A DNA stretch of 64,000 nt from Vesta saturnalis (GCA_036346205.1 JARFJB010000379.1:2287501-2351500); one strand, 5' to 3'. Positions 48,795 to 60,686 are shown, counted from the first letter of the stretch. Notes: generated by a model from the letters alone, not told the origin. Program-made: numbers and translations.

Positions 48795-49034
48795 CTATTC
48801 GAAAGACAGGATGGGTTCAAGAGTTGCCATCTTCGAAGGGTAACTGGGAGGTTCCCGTCGTTTCCGGCACTTGAAGGAATAGGAAGGGTGTGCTTCTCCG
48901 CAGTTGTTACACCTTAGGTTAGCGGAGGATTTGCAGGAAGAGGATCTGCGACTTTCCCCACAGTTGGGGCAACGGATGGAGCGGGTAGGACACTCCTCAG
49001 CGGTGCAGGGATAAGGAAGGTGTCGCCCGAACAT
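48795..49034 (-). pseudogene. LINE ORF1 C-terminus with zinc knuckles
   Basis: Cysteine-rich motifs in tandem (PCTAEECPTRSIRCPNCGES, then LRCNNCGEAHPSYSFKC) match the CCHC knuckles at the C-terminus of jockey-type ORF1 proteins, which bind RNA. The frame ends at 48795 after the last knuckle region. The N-terminal part is absent. Confidence 0.75.
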
Positions 49035-49040
49035 GACGAT

Positions 49041-50785
49041 ACCGCGTGCGACGAGGTACTACTCAGTAAAGGGAAGGAGATAGGAAAAGACAAAAATTAT
49101 GAGACTCTAGTCTAAGTTTTTAACACTAAATCTTTTGGAAGTTCTGTATTTAAACTTCAATCCCAAGTAGGTACCTATCCTATGTATTATTTAGTGTTTT
49201 TTTTTTACAAAAAATACTAATGTTTCGGATTTTTATTGAAATAATCTAATGGCCCTAGATTTAATAGATTAAAAAAAGTTAATTTTACAAATAACATAAT
49301 CGTATTTCTGTATTGCCAACTAAATCAAAATGTGTTGTTTAAAATACACTTTCTCTAACTTTGTTAAAGAATGTAACTTCTATTTTCGTCCTATAACGGA
49401 TAGATTTGTAGTCTTAAAGCCTACAATACCAAGAAAGACAGTTCGCGAATTCTACTTTTCTACAGTATCACCTTTAAATATGCCGATTTACGTAAACGCT
49501 CTAGGCTAATACCTATATACCTATGACAGTTAAACAGTAAATGTTCATGTGTATTATAAAAATTTAATAGTACAAAACTAAACATTTTAACGTTTTGACA
49601 GCCTAAGTCACAAACTATGAATTTCTTTATGATTTTGACGATTGGAAAGTCAATGTTGCCGGACGAAAGCACAAAAATGTGTAGAATCAGATAGTCATAG
49701 TACCAAGTACTAAATTTTATTTGTAATAGTCTTATATTCTAATTGTTTTTGTTATTTTTTATTAAACTATTGAATGTAAATAACTGAATAATACTTTCAT
49801 TCATCTGACACTCAACGGCAGTTATTTTCATGATTGATAACCCCTGACATTGGATAAGCTTCAGCTCTAATAATGACAGCCGGTTTTACGCATATAGGAT
49901 GATCTTGACGTCTCTTTCTAATACTTGTACCCTTTTTTTTTTAATACAACTGCACATAAATAATACAGAGAATATTTGTTAATAAATCCTATGTTTGTGG
50001 TTTTACTACTCAAACTCGATATAAACACACTCTTGCAATTTAAATTTTTCAATTCAATTTTTAACCTTGAAATATTGATAGAAGCGTTGACACATTTAAT
50101 ATTAGGCGTTCCTACCATTACTCAATTCCCGTGCTTCGTATGAATACTAGTCAATACGTGTGCTTTATACCTTTTACTGGTGTCGAGGTTAGCTACGTTC
50201 TTAAATGGTTTACAGAATGGACTTCAATGTAATCCTAAATTAATGTTGCAACTGAACTAATCGAGGAAGAATACCCTGCTCTTGTATTTTTATCGGGCAC
50301 GCTGCATACTATTCGCTTTGAATTCTGCTAACACTGTGTAGTCACAAGATCCAATCAAGAAACTATACTTGATTACCCATTTTAACAAAGTGTACTTGCA
50401 GTTACCTTGAAGACATTATTATCGTGGTTTTTGAGTGTAATAGAAAAGTATTACGTGCTATTAGTTTTTTTTTTGTAGAAGTTAAAGAGCCAGTTTATTA
50501 TCGGTTTAAGAATTTGTATACGATTATTTAAAAGAATGAGCCCAATCAGGATTTTCTTAAATTTGTGCCACATTAATAATGAAAAATTGTCAGCTGATTG
50601 ATGGAATTTGGACCAGAACTATGTAAATTGCGAAAGGACGCTGGTAACATTGTAGTTTTAATGGTTTTTTTATTTTCAGAAAGCTTTTGTTTGTTTTTAT
50701 TGTAGTAATAAAGTCAGTTGCTGGATTTAATTGAATTGTGATAAATCGGAATTTCGCACCTGCAGTAGATAATATTTTTTTAATA
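49041..50785. other. Non-coding stretch
   Basis: AT-rich DNA with chance frames only, for example 49460-49672 and 49918-50118. Nothing recognised. Confidence 0.45.
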
Positions 50786-50788
50786 TTG

Positions 50789-50789
<1 letters not shown>

Positions 50790-50841
<52 letters not shown>

Positions 50842-50855
50842 CGTGGGTGTGTGTG

Positions 50856-50922
<67 letters not shown>

Positions 50923-50987
50923 ATGGTGGTGGGTGGGTGGGTGCGTGCGTGCATGAGCGCGCGCGTGCGTGCGTGTGTGTATATTGG
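50790..50987. repeat. Compound microsatellite (AT)n-(GT)n-(GCGT)n
   Basis: An (AT)n block to about 50826 passes into (GT)n to about 50868, then about 14 units of a GCGT tetranucleotide, then imperfect GGTG/GCGT units. Alternating purine-pyrimidine DNA of this kind can adopt Z-form. The frames open across it in both strands (Cys/Val/Arg or His/Thr/Ala/Arg runs) are artefacts of the repeat. Confidence 0.97.
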
Positions 50988-51349
50988 TGATGCTTACGCA
51001 AAAAAAGTAATTGATATTACTTCTCCCTAACATTAGCGACAGGTCACTGAATAGGTGACGCAGCTTTATAATTTTTTTTAGGTGTTGTTTGTTTTGTCCA
51101 ATTACTTCTCTTTACGCCCCGGGGCTAGGGAAATGTTTCTGGATTGTACTTGCCCTTTGTAGACATTTTTTTGTGTTGTCTTTTCATTGTAATATAGATA
51201 TTTGTACTGTAAATTTTTTTGGGCATTTACCAAATTAAAAGCACGTTAATTTTAGTTCGAAAAATTAAAAAACTTACCGAAATTAAAGCTATTATTCAGA
51301 AATGTACGGTTAGCTTTGATTATTTATTTTGATGAATTATAAGTAACAT

Positions 51350-51715
51350 TCACTAAATTATTGGAATTTATAAATATTCGATCGCGTTTTGTTTATTTTC
51401 GTTGTGACAAATATTTATTTAAAATTGAATAATTAATGACCGTGTTCACCAATTTTTTTTTTGCTAATTGAGCAAGAAATTTTACGTTCAAGTTTACACC
51501 GAAAAGGTATAATAAATATTGAGTTTAGTTATCGCAATTTTTGCGGATTTTAAATGAAGCTTAAAATTTTATTTAAGTGTAGATGAGCTGCTCTGCATAG
51601 GTATTTTTGAAGTAAAATTTCAGGTAGAGGTGGGTGTTTTCTCTTCGAGTGAACATTATAGTTTTCTGTTAGACCATTATTTTAAGATTTAGTTCATGGC
51701 GTTTTTTCTCTATAA
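51350..51715 (+). repeat. Duplicated upstream/first-exon region, copy B (degenerate)
   Basis: Colinear with 24910-25275. At the place of the start codon of the 25239 exon this copy reads ATT, and the following codons contain a stop, so no protein start survives. The non-coding part is about as well conserved as the coding part. Confidence 0.6.
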
Positions 51716-53605
51716 ATTTATTTAACCGCCAACCCCACTAAGCTAGGTCAGTAAAATGCACTTTACCTTTACGCTCTGATGTTCTACTGAGTGACCTGCA
51801 CGTAACAATGTGCTCCGTCTAGGAAAGGAAGTAATAGGGTTCGAAGTAAGTTGTAACGCATACTTTGTACTAGTTTACTAGGTAATTTAGACATACAAGC
51901 ATAAAGATTATCGCATTTATACAAAGTATAAATGAACATCATTGATTATTCAATGTTTAAGTACACACGGGTACCTAGTTGGTTAAAAATTCACTATCGG
52001 AATCGCAATTATGGGAGATGTATGAAACATTTTTTTCATGTACCATGTGTGTTTGCTATTCCCCAAAACTGCAGTGCGCGTTAAACAAAAATGCTCATCT
52101 TCTAAAGAATCATCTGATTTTATGAAAACTATTTTTTCTTGCCTTGTAAGTTGCATAACTGGATAAATTGCAATATGTTAGTCCCGAGGAACTTGTTACA
52201 ATATGCTCCGGGGTTGATTTGTTTCTCTTTTATACTTGTTTTATACATCTTAATAATCCGTCTGAATGTGGTAATTTGCAAGATGATATTGAAAAATAAT
52301 GAAAATAAATATTTAGAATATTAATGACGAAAGGTAAAATTGTTGACTGCTGCTCAATCAAGTATTTCAATGTTGGAATTTCGTAGCATAATGTACCTTT
52401 TGTTACTATTTTGACAGCAAACGTTAGCTTTGTGTTTAACGAAGTACTTTAGTTTCCCCTTTTTTGCAAATAATTAATTTGAGTTTCCGAGTACTACTAG
52501 AACTATAATGTCTAAGATGCTCCTTTATTTCTATTTAAATTAGTTCTCTTTGGTTATTAATCACTTAATATGTGAATATTTACCACCAAGTTTTTGAAAT
52601 GAGCTAAATTTGACGATTGGCTAATTGCCATTTAATCCACTGCCCGCTTACAAAACGTTCATGTCATAAACAGGACACGATTCTAGACCCGTCGTAAACA
52701 TACTCTAGCGACCAATCCACTAACTACGTCGGCAATATAAAAATAGCAAGTCGTGCTGTGTGAAATATTTTCTCGTTAGTAATGGAGAATTAAATCATAA
52801 TTTAATTACAAAACAGCAATCAATCAATGAAGCAGATTAAATTGAAATGATGGTATATGTATAATTTTATTTTTACATAAATATATGCAATGACGATTTT
52901 AATTGTACTTGAATTTTGATAATGATTACTTTCTTCAACATATTAAAATACGGTGTTTATACTATTTGCAATAGAACGTCAATGGAGACCTTTCATTCTT
53001 ATACATATTTAACATATTTTTGATCCAGTTACTGTAATAGTAATTTATGCAACGAGTACATCAATTTATGCACTAGTGGTTATAAATTTAATAACAAGCA
53101 AATGGTAAGACTTTTATTAATACGATCTAATTTAATTGGGACAGGTAGTGTTTATGTTGCGTTAAAAAAGCATATCTTCTTATAATACAATGTTAATTGT
53201 ATTTTTTTTTATCAATACTTGCGCAGCATTACTCCATAAATTGTTTTAAGGCTATAGAAGTCTTACTTTTAGATATTTATGTATATTGTATGTAACATGT
53301 TTAATATAAAATTGTAAATTTCAACGAAATTACATTGCCTTTTAATGTTTTTCGTCTTTTATATGTTATTATAGTGTAGTTATTTTACTATGGTCGAAAA
53401 AAGTTCTTTAACATTCATGACTCTCAAAAGGTTTTTAATTGTTTAGTCCCGAAAGATTATAAGCTTTTTTTGTTTTCGTTTCTAAATTATTATTAATTCA
53501 CACTTAGTGTCGCTTTGTTAGGAGAGGGATTATGATAATCACCAATGTTGCGTTGTTGTAACCTAATTAAACAGAACATCCGTAAGGCCAAGCAACATTT
53601 CTGTA
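51716..53605. other. Non-coding stretch
   Basis: No domain-bearing frames. A TATAAAA block near 52736 inside a more GC-rich patch (about 52600-52780) could be a promoter, but nothing downstream supports a gene. Confidence 0.35.
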
Positions 53606-53609
53606 ACTA

Positions 53610-54445
53610 TCAGGTAACCAAAAAAGTTCGTGCGGTTTTCGTATACAGCAGAGTGCCATAAATATTTTTTTAGTTGTTGATCGATAGCACATGCTTGTTA
53701 TCTGGTCAATCACATTTGCCGGGTACATATACATTTGGCGATAAATGATTAGTTCCGAATTTGAATCGTTGAAAATGGAAACGAATAAAAGCTTCAATCG
53801 CGGTTGTTTAATCTATGTGTACAAACTTGGTACTGTAACCGCAGTGGCGCGAGGAATATACGTACCGCATTCGGAGATGATATCGTAAGTGATCGAACAG
53901 CACAGAAGTGGTTCAAGAAATTTTCTTCGGGAATTTTCAGCTTTACCGATGAAGCACGCTCTGGGAGACCGAAGATCATAAACAACGAGGATCTTCAACA
54001 GGTTGTGGAGACAAATCCCAGTATATCGTGCCCAGAGCTTGCAGAAACGTTCAATGTGAGTGATGAAACCATTCGTTTGCACCTTTATCAGCTAGGAAAA
54101 ACGTGGAAGTTAAACAAATGGGTCCCACATGAATTATCAAACGATAACAAACTAAGTCGTCTTACCGTTTACTCGGAAAGCATTCTACGCGACAATAAAG
54201 AACCATTTCTTGATCGGTTGTTAACCTGCGATGTAAAGTGGATATTATTCTCCAATTCTAAGCGTTCGTATCGTAGATTGTCGCCTACTGATTCGACACC
54301 ACACACTCCTAAAGTTTCTTTGCACTCAAATAAGATTTTATTGTGTTTGGTGGACAGCGGGAAAAAATTTCGGAACTTGGCTGGGGAACGTTACCCAGCC
54401 CTCCATATTCTCCTGACGTTTCACCAAGTGATTTTTAAATACCAA
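53610..54445 (+). mobile_element. mariner element relic
   Basis: A left terminus of mariner type (AGGTAACCAAAAAAGTTCG followed by TGCGGTTTT, near 53612) precedes a mariner transposase pseudogene. The right terminus is not found. Confidence 0.65.
53804..54445 (+). pseudogene. mariner transposase, internal deletion
   Basis: The frame shows the mariner HTH region (ARNIRTAFGDDIVSDRTAQK, SFTDEARSGRPKIINN, VSDETIRLHLYQLGK) and the WVPHEL linker. The first catalytic region is LLTCDVKWILF, where the usual TGDEKW is altered but the aspartate remains. The second aspartate region is nearly all deleted, with only a KILLCLVDSGKK remnant. The frame then shifts; in another frame PPYSPDVSPSDF near 54404 is the third-aspartate block typical of DD34D mariners. 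It cannot be active. Confidence 0.85.
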
Positions 54446-54905
54446 AACATATTTTAAATTTGTAAAACACTGGTAAAAAAAGTTGTTCGATATCTTTATT
54501 AGTTACAGCAAAATGAAAATAAATTGTAATCATTATTTTATTACGTAGGCATATTTTGTTTTAAATGTCTCATAACTAATAAACAAATCGGGTTTATGTA
54601 CAAAAGAATACATAAATTAACAAAACCTGTACTTTTTCTATGTATTGACCTTAAATCTAACCGGATTTGACGTGTCAAATATTTTTTAAATAAAAAAAGC
54701 AACGGCGGTAGTGCAACGTTTTCAACTAGAATGCTTTGCAAAAACAATGTATTCTCTAATATGAAATGTATTTAATTATTGTATTTGATTATTGACATCT
54801 ACTTATAACATTTTTCGATTAAAATTCTTTTGAAGTTTGTTTATTGTCTTTTTTTTTGTTGTTATAAATTTTTTGAATTGTTTTGCTGTTGAGTTGTTTT
54901 TCAAA
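54446..54905. other. Short gap between transposon relics
   Basis: AT-rich spacer with no recognisable feature. Confidence 0.4.
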
Positions 54906-55800
54906 ATGTCATATTCTACCGTACGATATGCTCGCCGTTTATTTTCAATGTTTTGAAAACGTCTGCATTGCTGCTAGGCAATATGCGTTAGAATACCCTG
55001 AAAGACAACATTATAGCAAAACAGTGTGACCAGTCCAAAGAGAAAATTCAATTATAAGTGTCCTTGCGTATGTAAAAGCGAACCCACATTTAAGTGTAAG
55101 AACAACATCGAATGATTTAGGGGTCAGTAGAACGACAGCCCATAAAATTTTAAGTGATTTCAACTTATATCCGTACCATATCGCTTTACACCAAGCTCTG
55201 GTGGAAGCTGATTTTGAACTCGGATTAGATTTTCGCAATTGGTTTTAAAATATAATGGAAGAAGAACCGCAGTTCAGTTGTCGAATCTTGTGGACACACG
55301 AAATAACTTTTACGGACACCGAAGGAGTAACTCTGCACAACATGCATTATTGGTCAGAATCCTCATTGCCCAAGAGTAGTGGGACACCAAAACCAGCGGA
55401 GTGTAAATGTTTGGTGCGGTATTATGTTGGGAATTATTGGCCCGCATATGTTTAAGGTCATCTAAACGGTGAGCTATACCTAGAATTTTTGAACAATGAC
55501 CAGGTTTATTAGAAGACGTTCCGTTAAATATCAGAAGAATAATGTGGTACCAGGGATATCCCGGACGTTTTTCCTGCGACGTTAGAATTTTTTTATATAC
55601 TACTTACCCGAACAGGTGAATTGGATCTGGCAGCCTATATCCATGGCGTCGGATCTTACAGTTTTAGATTTTTATTTATGGGACTAAAGGATTTAGCCTA
55701 AAAAACGACCTGCCTCGCGAGCGAGAAGATATGATTGGCAGTATAATGAGCACTTGATGATTATTATAGCCTGGACAATCCTTGTAGTGTCAGTGCTTGA
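54906..55800 (+). pseudogene. DUF4817-family DDE transposase, relic
   Basis: Frames rotate but the motif order is clear: ARQYALEYPERQHY (DUF4817 end), RTTSNDLGVSRTTAHKIL (HTH), ALVEADFELGLDFRNWF (core entry), LWTHEITFTDTEGVT (the first-catalytic region, aspartate changed to histidine) and HLNGELYLEFL. Toward the end only scattered pieces remain (EREDMIGSIM). It is a third clear copy of the group, with different lesions from the copy at 31.3 kb. Confidence 0.7.
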
Positions 55801-56229
55801 CTGATATTACAAGCATTGTTCTGCGTACACACCGTCGAATAAATAAATATATTTTATATAACGGAAAACATTTTGAACATTTGTAAAGAGTGAATACATT
55901 TTGTTGGGATTGTTTGTATAAAATGTATACATTCTTTTAATTGCATTTCTCTTGTCTCTATTTATTGATATTAACTATTAAAGCTTTAACTATGCAGTTT
56001 TATTGCAATACGTGAAGAATTAATAAAAAATTAAATTTTCTTTGATACCTAAATCCAAATTTTTGCATTGTTCGGGCATGAGAATTCAACGCAATATTCT
56101 TCATAAAGTTAAGTATTCCTCTTGCCCTTTTTTTTTAAATAATAGGATAATGTTTTACCGTTTTTTAACAAATTTAACAAATTCCAATTGTCATCAAATA
56201 ATTACATGAGAGCCTTTAAACATTTAAAA

Positions 56230-56420
56230 AAAAAATAAAAGGACTACAAAAAAAATAAAATAAAAAATGCCTCTGGCGGTGACTTTAAAAAGTAACAAGG
56301 TGTAGATCTTATTTTTATTATACTATTAATAAGATCTATGTTTAAAAAACCTTTTTTTTTACTAGATAAGAACCATTTTATAAATTTCAGTTTGGTACAA
56401 CTCCGCTATATTTTGCAAGG
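56230..56420 (+). repeat. Short dispersed repeat, copy 1, with hairpin
   Basis: Shares CTCTGGCGGTGACTTTAAAA-type and TTTTATAAATTTC-type blocks, in the same order and orientation, with 56790-56920. Between them it has a 10 bp perfect inverted repeat (AGATCTTATT at 56304-56313, AATAAGATCT at 56328-56337). Confidence 0.4.
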
Positions 56421-56789
56421 CATTCTCGATAAAAATGAAAACGCTGCACTTGGACCACCATGGTTCGCCTCTTTGTTTAAATGTTTACTGTCAGAGAGCA
56501 CCAAATTCAAAGTTAATAAATTCAAAACTAGTAAAAATATTACCAAAAGTATAGATTTTAAATAGGTATTTTTTTATATTTTTGTACCTAAATGTAATTT
56601 TTTAATATTTGTGAAAATCATTGAAACAAACATGCGTAGGTAATAAAATATTAGGTTTTGCATTTTCATTTTACTATAACTTTTTTACTAATAAAGATAC
56701 TGAACTAATAAAAACATGCGCACCAATATTTTATGAAATTTAAGGTATCTTCTGACTATGATAAAGTAATGGAGTGGTTACATTTAAAA

Positions 56790-56920
56790 ATTTCGAGAAA
56801 AAACGAAAAAAACTGCTATTTATCTAAATAACGCCCCCTAGCAGTGGCTTTAAAAGCAAAATAGTATACATTCCAAATGAGAGCTGTTTTATAAACTTCG
56901 ATTTGATGGAACAAAAATTA
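56790..56920 (+). repeat. Short dispersed repeat, copy 2
   Basis: Second copy, with CCCCTAGCAGTGGCTTTAAAA and TTTTATAAACTTC. It lacks the roughly 35 bp hairpin found in copy 1. Confidence 0.4.
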
Positions 56921-57227
56921 TAGCATTACAAAAAAATTTTAAAGCATTACAAACTTTGTATGAATAATATTTGTCCTAAATTATCTTAAATATTAAAAAA
57001 AGCGAAGCTACCTACTACGTTATTCTCGTAAAAAGGAGCCGCTTCACATGTTAATGTTCAGTGCTGCCAACATAACTTAAAATATGAGGGCGCCACCAAC
57101 TAAAGTTTCATAAATATTTTCATTAAATTAAAAACTTTAGGGCAACAACTTTCTGTATCACAAGTCCAGATAGTTCTGCCAGTATGAGCAGAAATGTGGG
57201 CGTAGGCGTCTGGTTTAATGGTACATA

Positions 57228-57255
57228 TAAGTAAGTAAGTAAGTAAGTAAGTAAC
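57228..57255. repeat. (AAGT)n microsatellite
   Basis: Six to seven consecutive AAGT units. Confidence 0.9.
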
Positions 57256-57689
57256 AGTCGGCACGTGTTTGTATTCTTTCATACTGTACGTAGGTACAAC
57301 GAGTAGTTTATATAACTGATTAAACTAATAACTAAATTATTTATATATCTTAATTGGTACTAATTGCATAAAGTTATTATTTTTGAATTTTACAAAATAA
57401 TTCTTAATTCGAAAAATCTTCGCTGGTGTAAAGTTCTTAAATAAATAATTGCTAAGTTAATTGGCAACACTGGAGTTTTTGGAAAACTTTGATTTGACGA
57501 GTGAATTGTGTACCTCCAAACTTTCTATTGTGGACAAATCCAGTTAAGAGATAGAAATAAGGTAAGTGTCAAAATATTATCTTTAGTAACCTGTTACCAA
57601 TGTGTGATAATTGTTTTTCCTTATTTTTTTGATTAGATGCTACATTTTGAATTTTTTGTAAACATAACCAAAAAACGCACTGCGCGGTG

Positions 57690-58692
57690 ACCCCGGAACC
57701 AGCAAGATCATTTGTAAAAGGGGTCAGAAGTATGTAGAACGTATTATGGAATAAACCAAATCTTGTACCTCTTTGTTGTTTTGTGGCAATGGTTCTGGGG
57801 AGATGTTACCATCCTATGTGGTTTACAAGTCTGAGCACCTGTGGTCGACATGAACCGAATGTGGCCCTGTGGGTTGTAGATACAACAGAACAAAAAGGGG
57901 CTGGTTCGATATGGAGACGTTCGAAGATTGGTTTATGACTACTTTACTTCCTCGGTTGAAAAAGCTGCCTGATGTCAAGGTTGTGATAGGTGATAACTTA
58001 AGTTCCCATATCAATTTAGAAGTTTTAAAAGCTTGCGAGGAAAACAATGTAAGGTTTGTGTGTCTGCCGCCAAATTACGCACCTCGCCCCAACCGTTGGA
58101 TGTATCCTACTACGGCCTCATGAAAAGAGAATGGCGTAAGATATTGACTTTGTGGAAGGAAAAAAACAAGTAAATGACAAGCTTGCCCAAGGATCAATTT
58201 CCTAAACTGGTTAAACAGCTGGTTGATTGTTTGTATGTAGAGAAGAAGAAAAACATGATATCTGAATTCGAAAAAACAGTTATCATACCTCTTGACAGAA
58301 CAAAAGTACTGGAGTGCTTGCCTCAACATAACTTAAGCAGCCCCATGAAAAGACTGCTAGGAGACAGTTTCATGCAAAACCTTGCAGAAAAAAGGAAGGA
58401 AGTGACAAAAACTAGGCCTACTATGAAACGTAAGAAGTTGGATGTTTCAGCTGGAAAAAGTGTTTGTACAAAGTTGTTTGATGGGTCAAGCGCAAATGAA
58501 ATGGACTTTGTAGGCCCATCAACTTCTACGCCCAAGCCTAAAAAAGGGGGCCAATGTAAAAAACAAAAATCAGCAAGTGAATTAGAAAATTCAAGTTCTT
58601 ATATTCTTCATGATGACAGCGCTTCAGATGATGGCTCACATTTTTCTGTAACTGGAAGTGAATTTGAAGATTTCTATGAAGAAGTGGTATGA
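57690..58692 (+). pseudogene. pogo-family transposase, C-terminal two-thirds
   Basis: The preserved part starts inside the DDE_1 core: SYVVYKSEHLW, then RGWFDMETFEDWFMTTLLPR, VVIGDNLSSHINLEV with the second catalytic aspartate, and ENNVRFVCLPPN. One missing base before CAACCG shifts the frame; in the shifted frame the third aspartate block QPLDVSYYGLM is readable. One stop follows (at about 58171), then an open frame from 58174 runs to 58692 through IIPLDRTKVLECLP and a basic-then-acidic tail. The N-terminal DNA-binding domain is missing. The few lesions suggest recent inactivation. Confidence 0.85.
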
Positions 58693-59003
58693 TTGAGCCT
58701 ATGAAAGAAACACTGCCGGTACCGAATACAGAATTTCTAAAACGTACTAACTTCAAAGAAGGTGACTTCGTCGTTGTAATGTATGAGGGAAACCACTATC
58801 CGGGTTTGATAACAAAATTGCCCAATGTAGAAGAGTTAGGCCCTACAGTAGATTGTATGAGCAAAACTAAAAAGTTCTGGAAGTGGCCCGACAAAAAGGA
58901 TGTTCTTGTTTACGAGTGGGATGACATTAAGAAGAAAATCAACCCTCCAAAGCTAATGAAACGAGGACACTTTAATGTTTCTGGAATGGCTGATTACGAG
59001 TGA
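58689..59003 (+). CDS. Small domain accompanying pogo transposase
   Basis: A 104-residue open frame whose ATG overlaps the stop of the preceding frame (ATGA). It contains FKEGDFVVVMYEGNHYPGLI and a TKKFWKWPDKKDVLVYEWDD segment, then NPPKLMKRGHFNV. This pattern looks like a small beta-barrel, Tudor/SH3-like, found at the end of many DDE_1-type proteins in animals as I recall them. It is probably the original C-terminus of the transposase, separated by a frameshift in the acidic linker, rather than an independent gene. Confidence 0.55.
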   Translation: MIEPMKETLPVPNTEFLKRTNFKEGDFVVVMYEGNHYPGLITKLPNVEELGPTVDCMSKTKKFWKWPDKKDVLVYEWDDIKKKINPPKLMKRGHFNVSGMADYE

Positions 59004-59211
59004 GAGTGAAAAGTTTAGCATTCAAAAATCATAAGAACAAAAAAAGTTTTGTTCATATTTTTTATATCAACAAATTTGTTTTATATGTTTAAATAAGTAA
59101 ATAAAATTTTCTTTTGCTAGTTTACAGTGTCATTTCATTGGCAGATTCTTGGGCAAGGGGTTACAATAGTTCAACTTGTGAATTGTATTCAATTTCTATT
59201 AAAATAAGTGA

Positions 59212-59438
59212 GTGGTCCAAAGAAACCCCGAGCAGGGGTTACTTTGTTCCAAAATTTTAAAAATACATAAAAAATTAAAAAAGCGGAAATTTGTTTTAAA
59301 ACAAGTACAGTTTACTTCCTTATACTTTGGTAATTCGTTAAAACTCGATTTGGATATTGAAATCCCTTTAATTATATTTTTTATTAACGAATATGCAAGT
59401 GAAAACAAAAAAAAAGTGGCTCAAAGTAGCCCCGATTA
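59212..59438 (+). repeat. Direct short repeats, possible pogo-type ends
   Basis: GTGGTCCAAAGAAACCCCGA (59212-59231) and GTGGCTCAAAGTAGCCCCGA (59416-59435) lie 204 bp apart in the same orientation. They lie close behind the pogo-family gene and may be its terminal region, but the same orientation does not fit a simple terminal inverted repeat pair. Confidence 0.35.
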
Positions 59439-60640
59439 ACGGTACTCTGTTCATTTGTTTAAGGCGTTTTACACAAGGGAAGATTTTTACCTTCCAACCT
59501 ACTTATACATATATAGGTATACAAGGTTATGCAATCGACTTTTTTTTCACTATCGCTAAATCGACTTATTAGCTCATTTTACAACTTATGGCCAAATTTC
59601 GCTAAGATCGGCCATCGTGTCTGGGTATCTGTGTGTATGTATGCGTGGATGTATTCTGGTATCCACGATAACTCCAGAACGAAAATACTTATGTACTTAA
59701 AAGTTTGTACTTAAGCTTGTTTTCATTTGGCTTAGAGCTGATTTGATTTAGAGGGAGAAATCCAGTGGCGGAGAGGGGGTTTATTAGGGGAAATTTTTGG
59801 TTTGTATCAAATATTTCTAAAACAGGTGCAGATTTCGAAGATATTAAAATACCTAGATATAGACGTTAAACATATCGATTATCTATGTTCTATGCAATTT
59901 TTTGATATGACGCGTAATTTAGCGGCAAAAAAATTCCTAAAGTAGAATTTAAGTGTTAGTTCAAATTTTTCCATTATATTAATAACGATTAATTTTATAA
60001 GAAAAAGTGTAAACGTATTTTTTAAAGAAAATTTAATTTTACATAAATTTTCTTTATAACGTTTTTTAATGTAAAGCGAAATAAATGCGAAAATTAAATA
60101 AATTTGGTAACGCTGAAGCTGTATTATCGATATTTTTGTAATAATAATAATTTTTTTTATTGGTGCCCCATTTTACCTATTTAAAGCACGCCTTAGCGTG
60201 TTTAAATCGAACTTTCAAAAACGCGCGTTTTTTAAAGTTACCATGGCAACATCAACAACTCAAGAAACGTGAAGTCTAAATGACAATTTTTTGATCATTG
60301 ATCTGACAGAAGTACCTTGTAACGTCAAATAAAATATTACTAACAAATTCAAAACCTTTATTTAAACATTATTTGACACTTTTAATTTTATAAATGAAAA
60401 TAGAAAGTACAGTTAGTATTGTTAGATATATTAATTTTTATTTACATATTTTACATTATTAGTTCTTATTTCCATTTTTTGTAGTAATAATACTAGTATT
60501 TATGATTTCAAGGTACACCAGTAAAAAAAAATAGCGTAAAGTATTCGTGGATATCTGGTCTTTAACTGCGCCGTCGTGCTTGAAAAATCGCGCGTGTTTT
60601 AAAGACCTTTTTATCCACTTATACTTTAATATACTATTAA

Positions 60641-60686
60641 TTACTTTTGAACTTATTCGTTCATAACAAAACTTATAATAATAATA
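60641..60686 (+). repeat. Trailer fragment of the tRNA-bearing repeat
   Basis: About 45 bp matching the 3' trailer of the repeat family (CTTTTGAACTTATTCG then TTCATAACAAAACTTATAAT). No tRNA-like part is present. Confidence 0.6.

Larger units (their letters stand above)
46600..49040 (-). mobile_element. Jockey-like non-LTR retrotransposon, 5' truncated
   Basis: The whole interval is much richer in GC than its surroundings and, read on the minus strand, gives gag-like zinc knuckles, an endonuclease-position segment and then a reverse transcriptase, the order of jockey-clade LINEs. The 5' end stops inside ORF1. A clear poly(A) at the 3' end was not identified. Frames are broken throughout. Confidence 0.75.
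55801..57640. other. Non-coding stretch with short repeats
   Basis: Contains two related repeat segments (56230-56420 and 56790-56920), a hairpin at 56304 and an AAGT microsatellite at 57228. No coding feature. Confidence 0.45.

Noticed and set aside
50590..51033. Several overlapping open frames on both strands rich in Cys/Val/Arg or His/Thr/Arg
   Set aside because: They are translations of the (GT)n/(GCGT)n microsatellite in all frames, with no non-repeat sequence supporting a protein.
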